64,000 nt of DNA from JAAURS01 sp044923475 (GTDB lineage Bacteria; Cyanobacteriota; Cyanobacteriia; Thermosynechococcales; Thermosynechococcaceae), in contig NZ_CP137338.1 in the NCBI RefSeq assembly GCF_044923475.1, forward strand, positions 2,170,001 through 2,234,000. Direction: 5' to 3'. The notes under the pieces are model-generated. The model saw nothing but the letters and a program-made list of their open reading frames with translations, searched no databases and was not told the origin of the DNA. The position numbers were made by a program, and so were the translations under genes. Numbering within the stretch: position 1 is the first letter of the stretch; the number at the start of each line of letters is the position of its first letter. Of the stretch, positions 36,619-45,495 are shown piece after piece.

Positions 36619-37695
36619 TCATGATAATGCCCCCTCAATATCTCGTAACGTTTGCTCAACCTGCTTTGTCAGATTCACCTTGCCTTGTGCTTTAGAGAGT
36701 TCTTCTGCTCGCTTCAGATGCTCCAGCCCCTCCGGCTCCTGCCGATCGGCAGACAAAGCAACTCCCAAGAGAAAGTGAGCCTCAGCATCGTGATAGCTCA
36801 GTGCAACGGCTTGCTTCAGTGCTGAGATTGCACTAGGTAGCTTATTTTGAGCTAATAGCACTGCTCCTAGAGCATAGTGAGACTTGGACAATTTTGCATC
36901 GAGTTTTACTGCCTTCTCAGCCGCAGCCAAAGCCTCAGTTTGCTTGCCTTGTCTAGATAAGGCCATTCCCAGATTACCGTGGGCGATCGCCAACTTCGGG
37001 TCTAGCTCAATTGCTTTCTGATATTCAGCAATCTCTTTGTCTGCTTGCTTCTGCTGCCCCAAGGCTGACCCTAAGTTGTTGTGAGCCGTCGCCTCATTTG
37101 GCTTAAGCTCGATCGCCCGCTTTAGCCTGGTGCTAGCTTGTTCCACATGTCCTCGATCCAATAAAGCCGCTCCCAGAGTAATCAGCGCCTCTGCGTTATT
37201 GGGTTTCAATTCAATAGCTTTGCGAGCGGCTGTAATTGCTCCGTTAACATCGCCTCGCTGATAGAGCAGAGCGGCTAAATTGGTGTGGGTATTGGCACTG
37301 CGCGGATTTAGTTCAATCACTTCTTGATAAGCCGCGATCGCTTCATCGTATCTGCCGCGGTTCTGCAAGGCATTAGCGAGGTTGAGATGAATGTCTTCTG
37401 GGTTCTTAGGAGTCAATTCAAGGGATTTTCGATAAGCGTCGATCGCTCGATCGAGTTCCCCTGCCTGGTTGAGCGCCAGCCCTAAATTGTAATACGCATC
37501 TGCATTATCTGAATCGTGCTTAATTACCTGACGAAAGGCTAACGCAGACTTTTGATAATCTCCTTCGTCATAGGAGGTAAGTCCTTTTTGAAACTGATAC
37601 GAAGAAATTAAACGAGGAGCTTGAAGGAAACCAGCAAGTGCTAACACCAAGAGAATGAGTACACCTGGAATAGATTGACTTGATAAATATCGCAT
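36619..37695 (-). CDS. TPR repeat protein, membrane-anchored
   Basis: 358 residues. An N-terminal hydrophobic segment (about residues 11-27, IPGVLILLVLALAGFLQ) anchors or exports it. The rest is a run of nine to ten 34-residue TPR units (DNADAYYNLGLALNQAGELDRAIDAYRKSLEL and variants), of the Sel1-unrelated classical type. It likely serves as a scaffold for protein contacts. It lies between two TPR-CHAT genes on the same strand, 113 bases upstream of CHAT gene 1 and 173 downstream of CHAT gene 2. Confidence 0.85.
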   Translation of the reverse strand: MRYLSSQSIPGVLILLVLALAGFLQAPRLISSYQFQKGLTSYDEGDYQKSALAFRQVIKHDSDNADAYYNLGLALNQAGELDRAIDAYRKSLELTPKNPEDIHLNLANALQNRGRYDEAIAAYQEVIELNPRSANTHTNLAALLYQRGDVNGAITAARKAIELKPNNAEALITLGAALLDRGHVEQASTRLKRAIELKPNEATAHNNLGSALGQQKQADKEIAEYQKAIELDPKLAIAHGNLGMALSRQGKQTEALAAAEKAVKLDAKLSKSHYALGAVLLAQNKLPSAISALKQAVALSYHDAEAHFLLGVALSADRQEPEGLEHLKRAEELSKAQGKVNLTKQVEQTLRDIEGALS

Positions 37696-37867
37696 ACTAG
37701 AGCCTCCTGATACTTCTACTTGTGGATTTCAACAGTGAAACAAAACTCCGTGACGATTTTGGGTTGAGAGGATGTGTTTTAGGTGCACAGGTTTAGCGCG
37801 ATCGCTCTGCCGGCTGTCGTCGCTTAACTGTCTCGGGCTGTCTGAACGATCGCCATTCATCAAGCTT

Positions 37868-39847
37868 CTACTTTGCCTCCCCAATGAGTGTGAATGCTGC
37901 CCAGTTTTTGGGTTCGGGATGGGTTGTCATTGTGGTTAACATTGTTTGCCGCAATGCCTGAGCTTTATCGGGTTGTTTCTGCAAGTTTAAGTAAAACGTC
38001 TGCATTAGTTCCGCAGTGGGGGCATCGGGAACTGCCCAGAGGGACACAATCACGCTGGGTACACCTGCTGCAATCAGCGATCGCGACAAGCCAATCACGC
38101 CATCCCCGGTAATCCTGCCTTCTCCCGTGTTGCAGGCACTCAAAACGACTAGGTTGGCTTGTAGTTTCATGTCAAAAATCTCTTCTGCGGTCAATAAGCC
38201 GTCATCTTTGCCAGAAGGAGCCAGGGCGATCGCACTTCCCAATCCCCGCAAATCATCCAGCAATCCATGCGTCGCTAGGTGAATAATCGATGCTTGGGGC
38301 ATTTTTTGAACGATTGCAGCTTTGGTGCCTTGTTCGCCAAGGATGGGTTGGGTGTTAAGGAGGGGGGCGATCGCTTTGGCTTCGGCTTCAGCTCCGGGGA
38401 GGGGTGATAAAGCTTGTTTTGGTTCTCCGAGGGACAAAGAAACCTGGGGCATAGTGGGATTGCCCAGCACTAGAGCTTTACTGCGACGGTTAGCTGACTG
38501 ATTGGCTAACTTCTGTCGTTGTTGTCGAGTGAGTGCTAGGACTTGAATCGAGGGTGCGGTGCGAATAGTGTGTTTTTGAATTAAGTAAGTGCCGTTAGCA
38601 TCTTGTAGGGCAGGAAAAGGCACTTGGAATAAGGAACCTTGAGGAATGAAGATGACATGGGCATTGGGGTCTTTGGGTAGGAGAGAGGCGATCGGATCGA
38701 TCAGCAGTTGATGCAGGGTGGGTAAGTCGGGTGGGCATTTGGTCAAGCCCTTGCTGCTGCGACTGCGGATAGCCAAGAATTCTTGCGTGCAAATAACTGG
38801 GTTGGCTAGGGAGACTTTGTGCTGTTGCCAGAGGGGTTTGAGATCAACTTGGCGGAAGGTAATTTCGCCCGTAGGTTGAATCACCCAGATGTAGAGCGCA
38901 GATTCCCGCCTTACTTGTTTGTCCTGGATCTCGAAAGTGTCGTAGATAATGGAATATTGCACCAAAGTCGCGTTCTGTGCTTGGGCGATTTGGCGGATTT
39001 GATCCTGGTTGGGAGCAGTGGCGATGACCGCATTGGCATCACCTGACGATAAGCGCTCTGTCAAGAGATCGACAAAGGCGCGAGCACGTCCCCGTTCGGC
39101 AATTTCTAGAGCGGCATTTGGGTTGTTCTGAGCTACTCGGATTTGTTGTAAAGTCCGATAGGTGTGAGCTTGTCCTTCAAAAATGGAGACTTTATTCGCG
39201 TCGTTAGAGCCGAGCATTTGCCGCATTGATTCCCAAACTTGAATTCCCTGCACGAGCATTTTTTCAGCTTCCATTGAGTTTCCAGACTTTAAGAACGCAA
39301 CTCCGAGGTTGGTGAGCGCCCAACCTTCCCCTTGGCGGTCATTAATTTCACGGGCAATGTCTAACCATTGTTGTGAATACTCAATGGCCTTGGCATAGTT
39401 GCCCAGTCTGAGGTAAGCAGCTCCCAGATTGCCCAGTGCCCCACCTTCCCCTCGGCGGTCTTTAATTTCACGGGCAATGTCTAAACTCTGTTGTGAATAC
39501 TCAATGTCCTTGTCATAGTTGCCCAGAGAGCCGTAAGCAGCTCCCAGATTGCCCAGTGCCCCACCTTCCCCTCGGCGGTTTTTGATAGCACGATAAATTT
39601 GGAGTGCCTGTTGCCAAGAATTTAGCGCGGCTGGAAATTGACTAGTTTGATACTGTTTCTTGCCTTGTTGAAACAGTTTATTAGCTTCTGCTTCACGAGA
39701 ATCGGTCGTTTGAGCGATCGCTAAACGTGGGGCGAAGGGAGGAATGTAAAGAGGAACAGACAAAAGGCAAAAGGCGAGGGGAAAGAGGAAACACGATCGC
39801 ACCTTACGATTAGTAGATTTAAACAGTGTTAGCGAGAAAAGCTTCAT
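37868..39847 (-). CDS. TPR-CHAT protein 2 (caspase-like)
   Basis: 659 residues. A signal peptide (KVRSCFLFPLAFCLLSVPLY) is followed by three to four TPR units and a CHAT domain with the same His (IIHLATHGLLDD) and Cys (VVLSACNTGEG) dyad as protein 1. Long DNA stretches are identical or nearly so in the two genes (for example 38092-38228 against 33892-34050), whereas the TPR part differs in repeat number. It starts 8 bases after the DUF928 gene, so they are probably translationally linked. Confidence 0.9.
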   Translation of the reverse strand: MKLFSLTLFKSTNRKVRSCFLFPLAFCLLSVPLYIPPFAPRLAIAQTTDSREAEANKLFQQGKKQYQTSQFPAALNSWQQALQIYRAIKNRRGEGGALGNLGAAYGSLGNYDKDIEYSQQSLDIAREIKDRRGEGGALGNLGAAYLRLGNYAKAIEYSQQWLDIAREINDRQGEGWALTNLGVAFLKSGNSMEAEKMLVQGIQVWESMRQMLGSNDANKVSIFEGQAHTYRTLQQIRVAQNNPNAALEIAERGRARAFVDLLTERLSSGDANAVIATAPNQDQIRQIAQAQNATLVQYSIIYDTFEIQDKQVRRESALYIWVIQPTGEITFRQVDLKPLWQQHKVSLANPVICTQEFLAIRSRSSKGLTKCPPDLPTLHQLLIDPIASLLPKDPNAHVIFIPQGSLFQVPFPALQDANGTYLIQKHTIRTAPSIQVLALTRQQRQKLANQSANRRSKALVLGNPTMPQVSLSLGEPKQALSPLPGAEAEAKAIAPLLNTQPILGEQGTKAAIVQKMPQASIIHLATHGLLDDLRGLGSAIALAPSGKDDGLLTAEEIFDMKLQANLVVLSACNTGEGRITGDGVIGLSRSLIAAGVPSVIVSLWAVPDAPTAELMQTFYLNLQKQPDKAQALRQTMLTTMTTHPEPKNWAAFTLIGEAK

Positions 39848-39854
39848 GGGATTC

Positions 39855-40598
39855 TTAGGGTTTGGGTTGCGGGAGTTGGCGCTCTCGTTTGATCGCCCTA
39901 ATTTGTCGCAATCGATCGCTCCAGTCTTTCAACGGTTGGGCTTCCGAACTAGCAAGAGAATCGAGTAACTCTAATACAGCAGATTGACTTTGAGGACTTT
40001 TGTGGGCTTCTGCGATCGCGTCATACCATAGCCCAGCCTCCGCATACAAATCGATGCGCTGTTGGGGTGTTTGTGCGGCAGCGAGTTGAGTTTGTAATGC
40101 AGAACTTGGTTTGACCACTGCGATTTCTGCCACCGCTACGACATTCATTGATGAAATATTCGGATTACAAACCAACACCACCTGCCACCGATAAGACTGC
40201 CCGATCGCTAATCCCGGCCGATCTTGAGGTAATGAAAACTGCATCATCCCTGGTTGACTTTGCATCTGAGTTCTGTAGAGCGGTTGTCCAGTTGAGGTAA
40301 ACAAGCGTAATTGCAACGGATGAGGAGAGCGATCGGGTACGAACCAAGTGAAGGTCGGATGCTGAGTACTCGTCTGTCCCACATGGCTAAACGGCACCAA
40401 GGGACTCAATCCCACCGATGCATTCGATTCGCAGCCGCCGCGACTTGCACCCGGCATGGTGTCTTTTGGCGCAGAAGGGGTTTTAGGCGGACGATACTTT
40501 GCCAATGCCACGGGAGCAATCCAGAGCGCCACACTCAGCAGTAAATTTGCAATGCCTATAAAGTAGATGGTTCGACGCTTCAATCGGTGAGTCATCAT
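39855..40598 (-). CDS. DUF928 family protein
   Basis: 247 residues. One N-terminal hydrophobic segment (residues 10-33) acts as signal or anchor. The body has the DUF928 pattern: a Cys in GGCES, LSPLVPFSHVGQTSTQHPTF, TWFVPDR, then GMMQFSLPQDRPGLAIGQSYRWQVVLVCNP and a helical C-terminus. The family is mostly cyanobacterial and often lies beside CHAT and CHASE2 genes, as here. Function unknown. Confidence 0.85.
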   Translation of the reverse strand: MMTHRLKRRTIYFIGIANLLLSVALWIAPVALAKYRPPKTPSAPKDTMPGASRGGCESNASVGLSPLVPFSHVGQTSTQHPTFTWFVPDRSPHPLQLRLFTSTGQPLYRTQMQSQPGMMQFSLPQDRPGLAIGQSYRWQVVLVCNPNISSMNVVAVAEIAVVKPSSALQTQLAAAQTPQQRIDLYAEAGLWYDAIAEAHKSPQSQSAVLELLDSLASSEAQPLKDWSDRLRQIRAIKRERQLPQPKP

Positions 40599-40714
40599 CT
40601 GAATCCTCCCTATACCTATCTCCTACACTAATCAGCAATACAGGATCGCACTAGCGGACTCCCCACAAGCTTCGTTTGCGGGAAGGTGCAAAAATAGCAA
40701 GCGTAGGGAACCGC

Positions 40715-42664
40715 TTACCAGAGCCACCGCCGCTTCGCTGACCACATTAACTCGCATACTGTCCCCCTCGGTTGATTTGGGTAGCGTCGAAACGTTCCAC
40801 CTAACTGTTTGGCTAAATTCTTCGCCAACTGCGTCCCTAACCCTGAAGATTGAATTTTAGCGTTTAGATCTTGGACTGCCTCCCTGTCTCGATCCGGTTC
40901 AGCCGAGCGAAGCGTTTTTGTATCAGACAGTTTTCCCGTACCATTATCCATCACTCGAATCACCTGTTGATTTTCTTCCTGAGTGCAAATGACGGTGAGG
41001 CGAGTGGCTCCAATCGCATGTTTTCCCACATTGCAGAGCGCTTCTTCAAGAAAGCGGCAGAGTCCTCGCTTGTGCTCTAACCGCAAGTGCGAAGTGTTCA
41101 ACGGATCGAACTGCACAATTTTGTGTTCGATCGTTTTGAGATAAGGTAGTTCTTGTTCAAGCGTGTTGCAATAAACTGTGTAAAGCAATTCATGTAAGGG
41201 AGCTTGTAACGCCAACTCGATCGCGCTGCCCATTTGTAAATGCGTCTCATCGGCGATCGCCTCTCGTTGAACAGACCCATAAATTGCCCGCAGTTCCAGA
41301 CTCAGGCGTTGTAGATCGGGCAAAAATGGCGGCGGGGTTTGCTCTCCCTGAGCCTTTCTAAGTACACCAACCAGAGTTTGCAACGGACCACTGTGAATTG
41401 CGTTGAAGGTCTGCTCGATCGCAAACTGACGCTCCTCTAAGCGCAGCCGTAGTTCTTGCTCATGTCGGTAAAAGAGTGCTGCCGTCAACCCAATCCCATT
41501 TAGGGAGAGGACGAGCAAGGCAGGCACGACTGGCACCCACCCACCGATCAGCATGAATCCATAACAGAGTCCAATCAAGCTGGCAACGGCAACTCCCAAC
41601 CCGAACAACATTTTCCAGGGTGACTGCAAAAAAACTCCCAGGCTGATGCCCAAGAGTCCCCATGCTACAATCCACCCATACTCCCACCCTTCATGCCAAA
41701 CCCACAGCAGCGGGCGCCGATCCAACACCGCGCTAAGGATTTGGCTGATGGCATGTGCCTGCATTTCGACTCCATACACCCGTCCCGGATTAATGCCTGC
41801 GATCGCGCCCGAACTTGCCAGATCTTTCGCGCTAAAAGACATTACCCCAATCAGCACAATGCGTCCTCGCAGCCAAGCAGGATTCACCTGCCCCGCTTGA
41901 ATCTGGTCGAGCGAAAGGACTCGAAACGGCGTTGCCCCACTGCGAACATTGAGCAAAATCTGATTGCCGCCAGCATCTGCTCTAACATAGCCGCCAAAGT
42001 TAGGCTGCACTCTGGTCAGCTCGGTGTTGCCAAAGCGCATTGCATCGGCATCGCGAATCCCATTCTCTAACTCGATGCCTTGCTTTGCCAAATAACGTTC
42101 TGCCAACCGAATCGTGAACGACAACCGATACTCTTGCTGAGGATTGTGAGTACCTAGTAAGCTGCGACGCTGATAACCATCCATATCAAGGACGGTATCC
42201 GCGAAGCCAACCTGTTCTGGCGACAGTGCAGGAGGAGGCGCGACGATAAAGTCACTGCGATCGGGCAGGGCAATCTCCACTCCAATGACATTCTGACTAG
42301 CGCGAAATAGCGATGTTAGTTCAGCATGACCTGGCTCCACCGGAATATCGCGCACAATATCCAGTCCGATCGCAGCGGGTCGGTAGGTCTGCAACCGCTT
42401 CAGCAAATTGGCAATTTCCCTATCCGGAATAGGATAGGCTTTGGTTCGTTGAATATCTGCCTCGGTGATGCCCACAATCACAATCCGGTCATCCATTGGC
42501 TCAGGGGGACGCAGCTGCAGAAATCGATCGAACGTCACCAGTTCCAAAAACTGAAGCGAACCTGTCAAACGAGCAATCATCACGCCGATGATCACAATTA
42601 ACCCTGGCAGCGCTCCTCGCCGCCAAGTCGCGATCTCTGTTTTGATGGCACTGAATGCTCCCAT
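40715..42664 (-). CDS. CHASE2-domain sensor histidine kinase
   Basis: 649 residues. A first membrane helix (about 19-36) leads to an extracytoplasmic CHASE2 domain (TFDRFLQLRPPEPMDDRIVIV to about residue 320), then three membrane helices (about 330-400). The phospho-acceptor His is near residue 424 in AIHSGPLQTL, of the HisKA_3-like kind. The ATPase domain has EEALCNVGKHAIG (N box), RVMDNGTGK (G1) and GLGTQLAKNLAKQLGG (G2). It is 46 bases downstream of a LuxR-type response regulator, its probable partner. Confidence 0.88.
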   Translation of the reverse strand: MGAFSAIKTEIATWRRGALPGLIVIIGVMIARLTGSLQFLELVTFDRFLQLRPPEPMDDRIVIVGITEADIQRTKAYPIPDREIANLLKRLQTYRPAAIGLDIVRDIPVEPGHAELTSLFRASQNVIGVEIALPDRSDFIVAPPPALSPEQVGFADTVLDMDGYQRRSLLGTHNPQQEYRLSFTIRLAERYLAKQGIELENGIRDADAMRFGNTELTRVQPNFGGYVRADAGGNQILLNVRSGATPFRVLSLDQIQAGQVNPAWLRGRIVLIGVMSFSAKDLASSGAIAGINPGRVYGVEMQAHAISQILSAVLDRRPLLWVWHEGWEYGWIVAWGLLGISLGVFLQSPWKMLFGLGVAVASLIGLCYGFMLIGGWVPVVPALLVLSLNGIGLTAALFYRHEQELRLRLEERQFAIEQTFNAIHSGPLQTLVGVLRKAQGEQTPPPFLPDLQRLSLELRAIYGSVQREAIADETHLQMGSAIELALQAPLHELLYTVYCNTLEQELPYLKTIEHKIVQFDPLNTSHLRLEHKRGLCRFLEEALCNVGKHAIGATRLTVICTQEENQQVIRVMDNGTGKLSDTKTLRSAEPDRDREAVQDLNAKIQSSGLGTQLAKNLAKQLGGTFRRYPNQPRGTVCELMWSAKRRWLW

Positions 42665-42710
42665 CGCTGGTCCTACTGCTAATTTAAGCTGTTTATTAAG
42701 ATCAAAATCG

Positions 42711-43379
42711 TCAATCTAGCAGTCCTGCTTCCCTCGCTCGCACCTCCGTTTGAATCCGTAGATTCTTGTCATCTTCAGGATAAACTTCCAGCACATCTCG
42801 AATTTTGGTCCAGTAATACTGCACAGTGCGTTCAGAAACATTCATCCGTTTTGCGATCGCCGTGTCCTGTAAGCTCTCTTGAAAGGCGAGTTGCAGCACC
42901 TTCATCCAAGCAGGTTTGAATTGCAGCCCATTGCGAATTTCTGGCGGCGTGTAAGTCCGCTCTCGCAACGCCCAATCCACCATTGTCAGCAGATCCCTTA
43001 CAGGCTGGCTCTTATCTACAACAGTGAAGCCACCCAAGTGGTTGTCGATCGTCGGTTTGAGCCAAACCAACGTACGGACATGGGCACTCTGCACCACAAG
43101 ATTTAGCTTAGGATAATGCTCCATTAGCGTTTTGAGTAATTGCAGTCCGGATTTAGCCTGAGCCGTTTCGCCGATCGCGTCTGGCATCACCAGATCCACC
43201 ATCACCAGATCGGGGTTAGTCTGCGCCATTTGGTTTAGTGCTTCCTGAGACGTCTGAGCCGTCACAATGTCCGCATCTGGATACGCCTGCTGCAAAATAC
43301 CGAGGGTGCCATCTAAAACTAATGTGTGGTCATCCACGACTAAAAAGGTTTGTTTTTGTGGTTGAGGGATTTGAGACAT
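42711..43379 (-). CDS. NarL/LuxR-type response regulator
   Basis: 222 residues. The receiver domain has the acidic pair Asp16/Asp17 (LVVDDHTLV) and phospho-acceptor Asp62 (VMVDLVMPDA), plus the conserved Lys in VVDKSQPV. The C-terminal helix-turn-helix (AIAKRMNVSERTVQYYWTKIRDVL) is of the LuxR type. It is the first gene of the leftward block with the CHASE2 kinase, DUF928 and CHAT genes, so it may control that block. Confidence 0.9.
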   Translation of the reverse strand: MSQIPQPQKQTFLVVDDHTLVLDGTLGILQQAYPDADIVTAQTSQEALNQMAQTNPDLVMVDLVMPDAIGETAQAKSGLQLLKTLMEHYPKLNLVVQSAHVRTLVWLKPTIDNHLGGFTVVDKSQPVRDLLTMVDWALRERTYTPPEIRNGLQFKPAWMKVLQLAFQESLQDTAIAKRMNVSERTVQYYWTKIRDVLEVYPEDDKNLRIQTEVRAREAGLLD

Positions 43380-43685
43380 GGCAACTCGCTACAGCAAACA
43401 TCGGCTAGTGTCACTAACTATCTTCTTACAATAGAAGCATTCCCTCGATCGAACACTATGTCTGTTGACTAACCTCGATTGTGGGCATCGGTAACCAGCA
43501 CTGTGTCAAGGCGCAATCATCTCAATGATTGGTTAAGTTGACTCGCCCGCACACCACGAATAGAGTCGCGAACAAGGTGAGCAAGAATTTCCGTTGCGGT
43601 TTGTGAAAAAGCCTGCTGAGTCGAGCAGACCCGTTACAATATTTTTCAGGCTACTGGTGCAGTTTGGTTTGGTTACCTTTGTACT
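43380..43685. other. Intergenic region, possible small coding relic
   Basis: 306 bases between the response regulator start and the TfuA stop. On the minus strand, about 43511-43630, a stretch reads QQAFSQTATEILAHLVRDSI and on to a TGA; it has protein-like composition but no start codon and no recognised family. Nothing else is apparent. Confidence 0.3.
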
Positions 43686-45479
43686 CTATAACGATGGGTA
43701 GCTTTCTTGCCCCCTTACCCAAAACTGTCCGGGCTCTTGTGAATATTTTGTCAGTAAAACATCAATGAAATCCTCAGAGTCGCTAAAATCCAACCAGAAC
43801 GCAATCTGTTCTAAGTTGAGGGAAAGGAATGAAACGTTCTCCGCACACCATTGCTCGAACAGCGAATTTGAATCCGTTCTGCGGATAGCTGGAGCATTCG
43901 ACGGAACGAGCGGTTGAGTGCAGGCCTTCAAGAGCGTGTAAAACCCTGACATTCTGAGCGCATCGGGTAAGAAACAAAGGGTCGGATCGATCGGCCTGGC
44001 AATTCGCGTCCACCATCGATACTGATGGACCATCCCTTCCAAATGAATCAATTCCATCGTGGGGTCAGTCAAGGCAAGCGAATCGTTTTGATACTGGTGA
44101 AGCCATTGTTTCCAAGCGGCGCCATCGCTGAACCCATATTTCTCCAACAGGTGTCGTTCCATCTTTTGCAAAATATTGGGCTGGAGGGAGATTTCTGTCT
44201 GGGCAGTGCATTGGGCTGCGAGGGACCAGAGAAAAGTAACCTGACGTAAGAGTTTGATTTTTTCTGTATTGCATTGAATTCTGAGATTTCCATGCAGTTG
44301 AGCGGCAGATGTATTGCAGGCTTCAGGGTGCATCTCTTTGCCTGCAGATAGCTGTAGGAGGAGTTTTTCATACGCTGCAATTCTTTTCGGTAAACTGTAA
44401 CGTCCCACAGCGGTTCGCCGCAGTGCTTGAATTTGTCCCAAACGGTACACGAATCCTTGTTGCGCGGAGGGGGTCAGATCCTGGGCGATCGCCCAATCTG
44501 TCTGACGGACGAGCGAAGCAATTCCAATGTCTTCAGACTCGAGAATATCCGTCAAATCTTCTGGTGTGGGTTCGAGCTGCAAGCGATCTGCAAGGAAACA
44601 GCACCAGCGCAGTAATCCCGCTAAATTGCGAAGCTGCCAGTAAGTCGCTCCTAATAGACGCGCCTCTTGAGCGACCCGTTCTGGAACGGGCAACCACTCG
44701 TATCGAGTCCGCAGGGGACGAAGGGCAACCCGCGCCTGTAACTCCACGATAAACATCGACTTATTGAGCGCGATCGGAGAACTTGGGGATAAAGCAATCT
44801 TGCCCCTGACCGCCTCATTCAAGTGCTGGAGCAAGCAGATCGCATCTCTGCGCTTGAGATTGACGAATCCGCCACGATCGAGAAAATCCGCGAAGCGCTT
44901 TAGTTCAAGGGCATTCGCACCTTCTTTTACGAGTTCGGCAATCGTATGTCGAAGCAACCGCTGAGGATAAAACGTCTGTTTTGCCCGTTGAACGATCCGT
45001 TCCCCCAGTTCGGGGTCGATCGCCTGCCGATCGATGGCATGGGCAACTGTCGCCCGGATATTGACCATCGCGTCGCTAAAACATCGAAACTGTTCAGCCG
45101 CATTCCCGTGCGCGACAGCTACCTCATCGTCATCGGTATACTGTCCGCTCTGATATGCCGCGAAAATTTCTCCTACTCCCTTCATGCCAAAGTGATGCAA
45201 TTCAGCCGCCCTCAGCGCGCCCATACTGCTAGCCCCAAAGACCTGGATTCCCCGCTCCATCGCCCACAGGATTTCCTTATGCCAGACCGAGGCATTTCGA
45301 TCGAAAACACCATCGACGATCGCAATAACCTTGGGGTCGAGCCGCAGATAAGCAAGAACATCGCCGCATCGCGCTGGCTCTAGATAGCGTGCGGGTAAAA
45401 GCTCGGTTGCTTCATCCAGGGGTAAAGTAGGTCCGAGAAAGACAAAAATCTCATCGGCGCGCAGAGAACCTAACGACAT
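43686..45479 (-). CDS. TfuA-like protein, YcaO partner
   Basis: 597 residues from the Met at 45479 (a longer frame to 45596 would overlap ycaO). The first ~210 residues match TfuA: EIFVFLGPTLPLDEA, VIAIVDGVFDRNASVWHKEI, GASSMGALRAAELHHFGM and the DDDEVAVAHG stretch. The remaining ~390 residues are helical and specific to this protein. TfuA proteins work with YcaO enzymes in backbone modification of peptides (thioamide formation in known cases, supplying or handling sulfur). The gene starts 16 bases after the ycaO stop, in the same leftward operon. Confidence 0.88.
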   Translation of the reverse strand: MSLGSLRADEIFVFLGPTLPLDEATELLPARYLEPARCGDVLAYLRLDPKVIAIVDGVFDRNASVWHKEILWAMERGIQVFGASSMGALRAAELHHFGMKGVGEIFAAYQSGQYTDDDEVAVAHGNAAEQFRCFSDAMVNIRATVAHAIDRQAIDPELGERIVQRAKQTFYPQRLLRHTIAELVKEGANALELKRFADFLDRGGFVNLKRRDAICLLQHLNEAVRGKIALSPSSPIALNKSMFIVELQARVALRPLRTRYEWLPVPERVAQEARLLGATYWQLRNLAGLLRWCCFLADRLQLEPTPEDLTDILESEDIGIASLVRQTDWAIAQDLTPSAQQGFVYRLGQIQALRRTAVGRYSLPKRIAAYEKLLLQLSAGKEMHPEACNTSAAQLHGNLRIQCNTEKIKLLRQVTFLWSLAAQCTAQTEISLQPNILQKMERHLLEKYGFSDGAAWKQWLHQYQNDSLALTDPTMELIHLEGMVHQYRWWTRIARPIDPTLCFLPDALRMSGFYTLLKACTQPLVPSNAPAIRRTDSNSLFEQWCAENVSFLSLNLEQIAFWLDFSDSEDFIDVLLTKYSQEPGQFWVRGQESYPSL

Positions 45480-45495
45480 TGCAATCGGTTTTATC

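Noticed and set aside
43511..43630. Protein-like minus-strand stretch ending at a TGA
   Set aside because: No start, no family and under 45 codons; noted as a possible relic but not called a gene.
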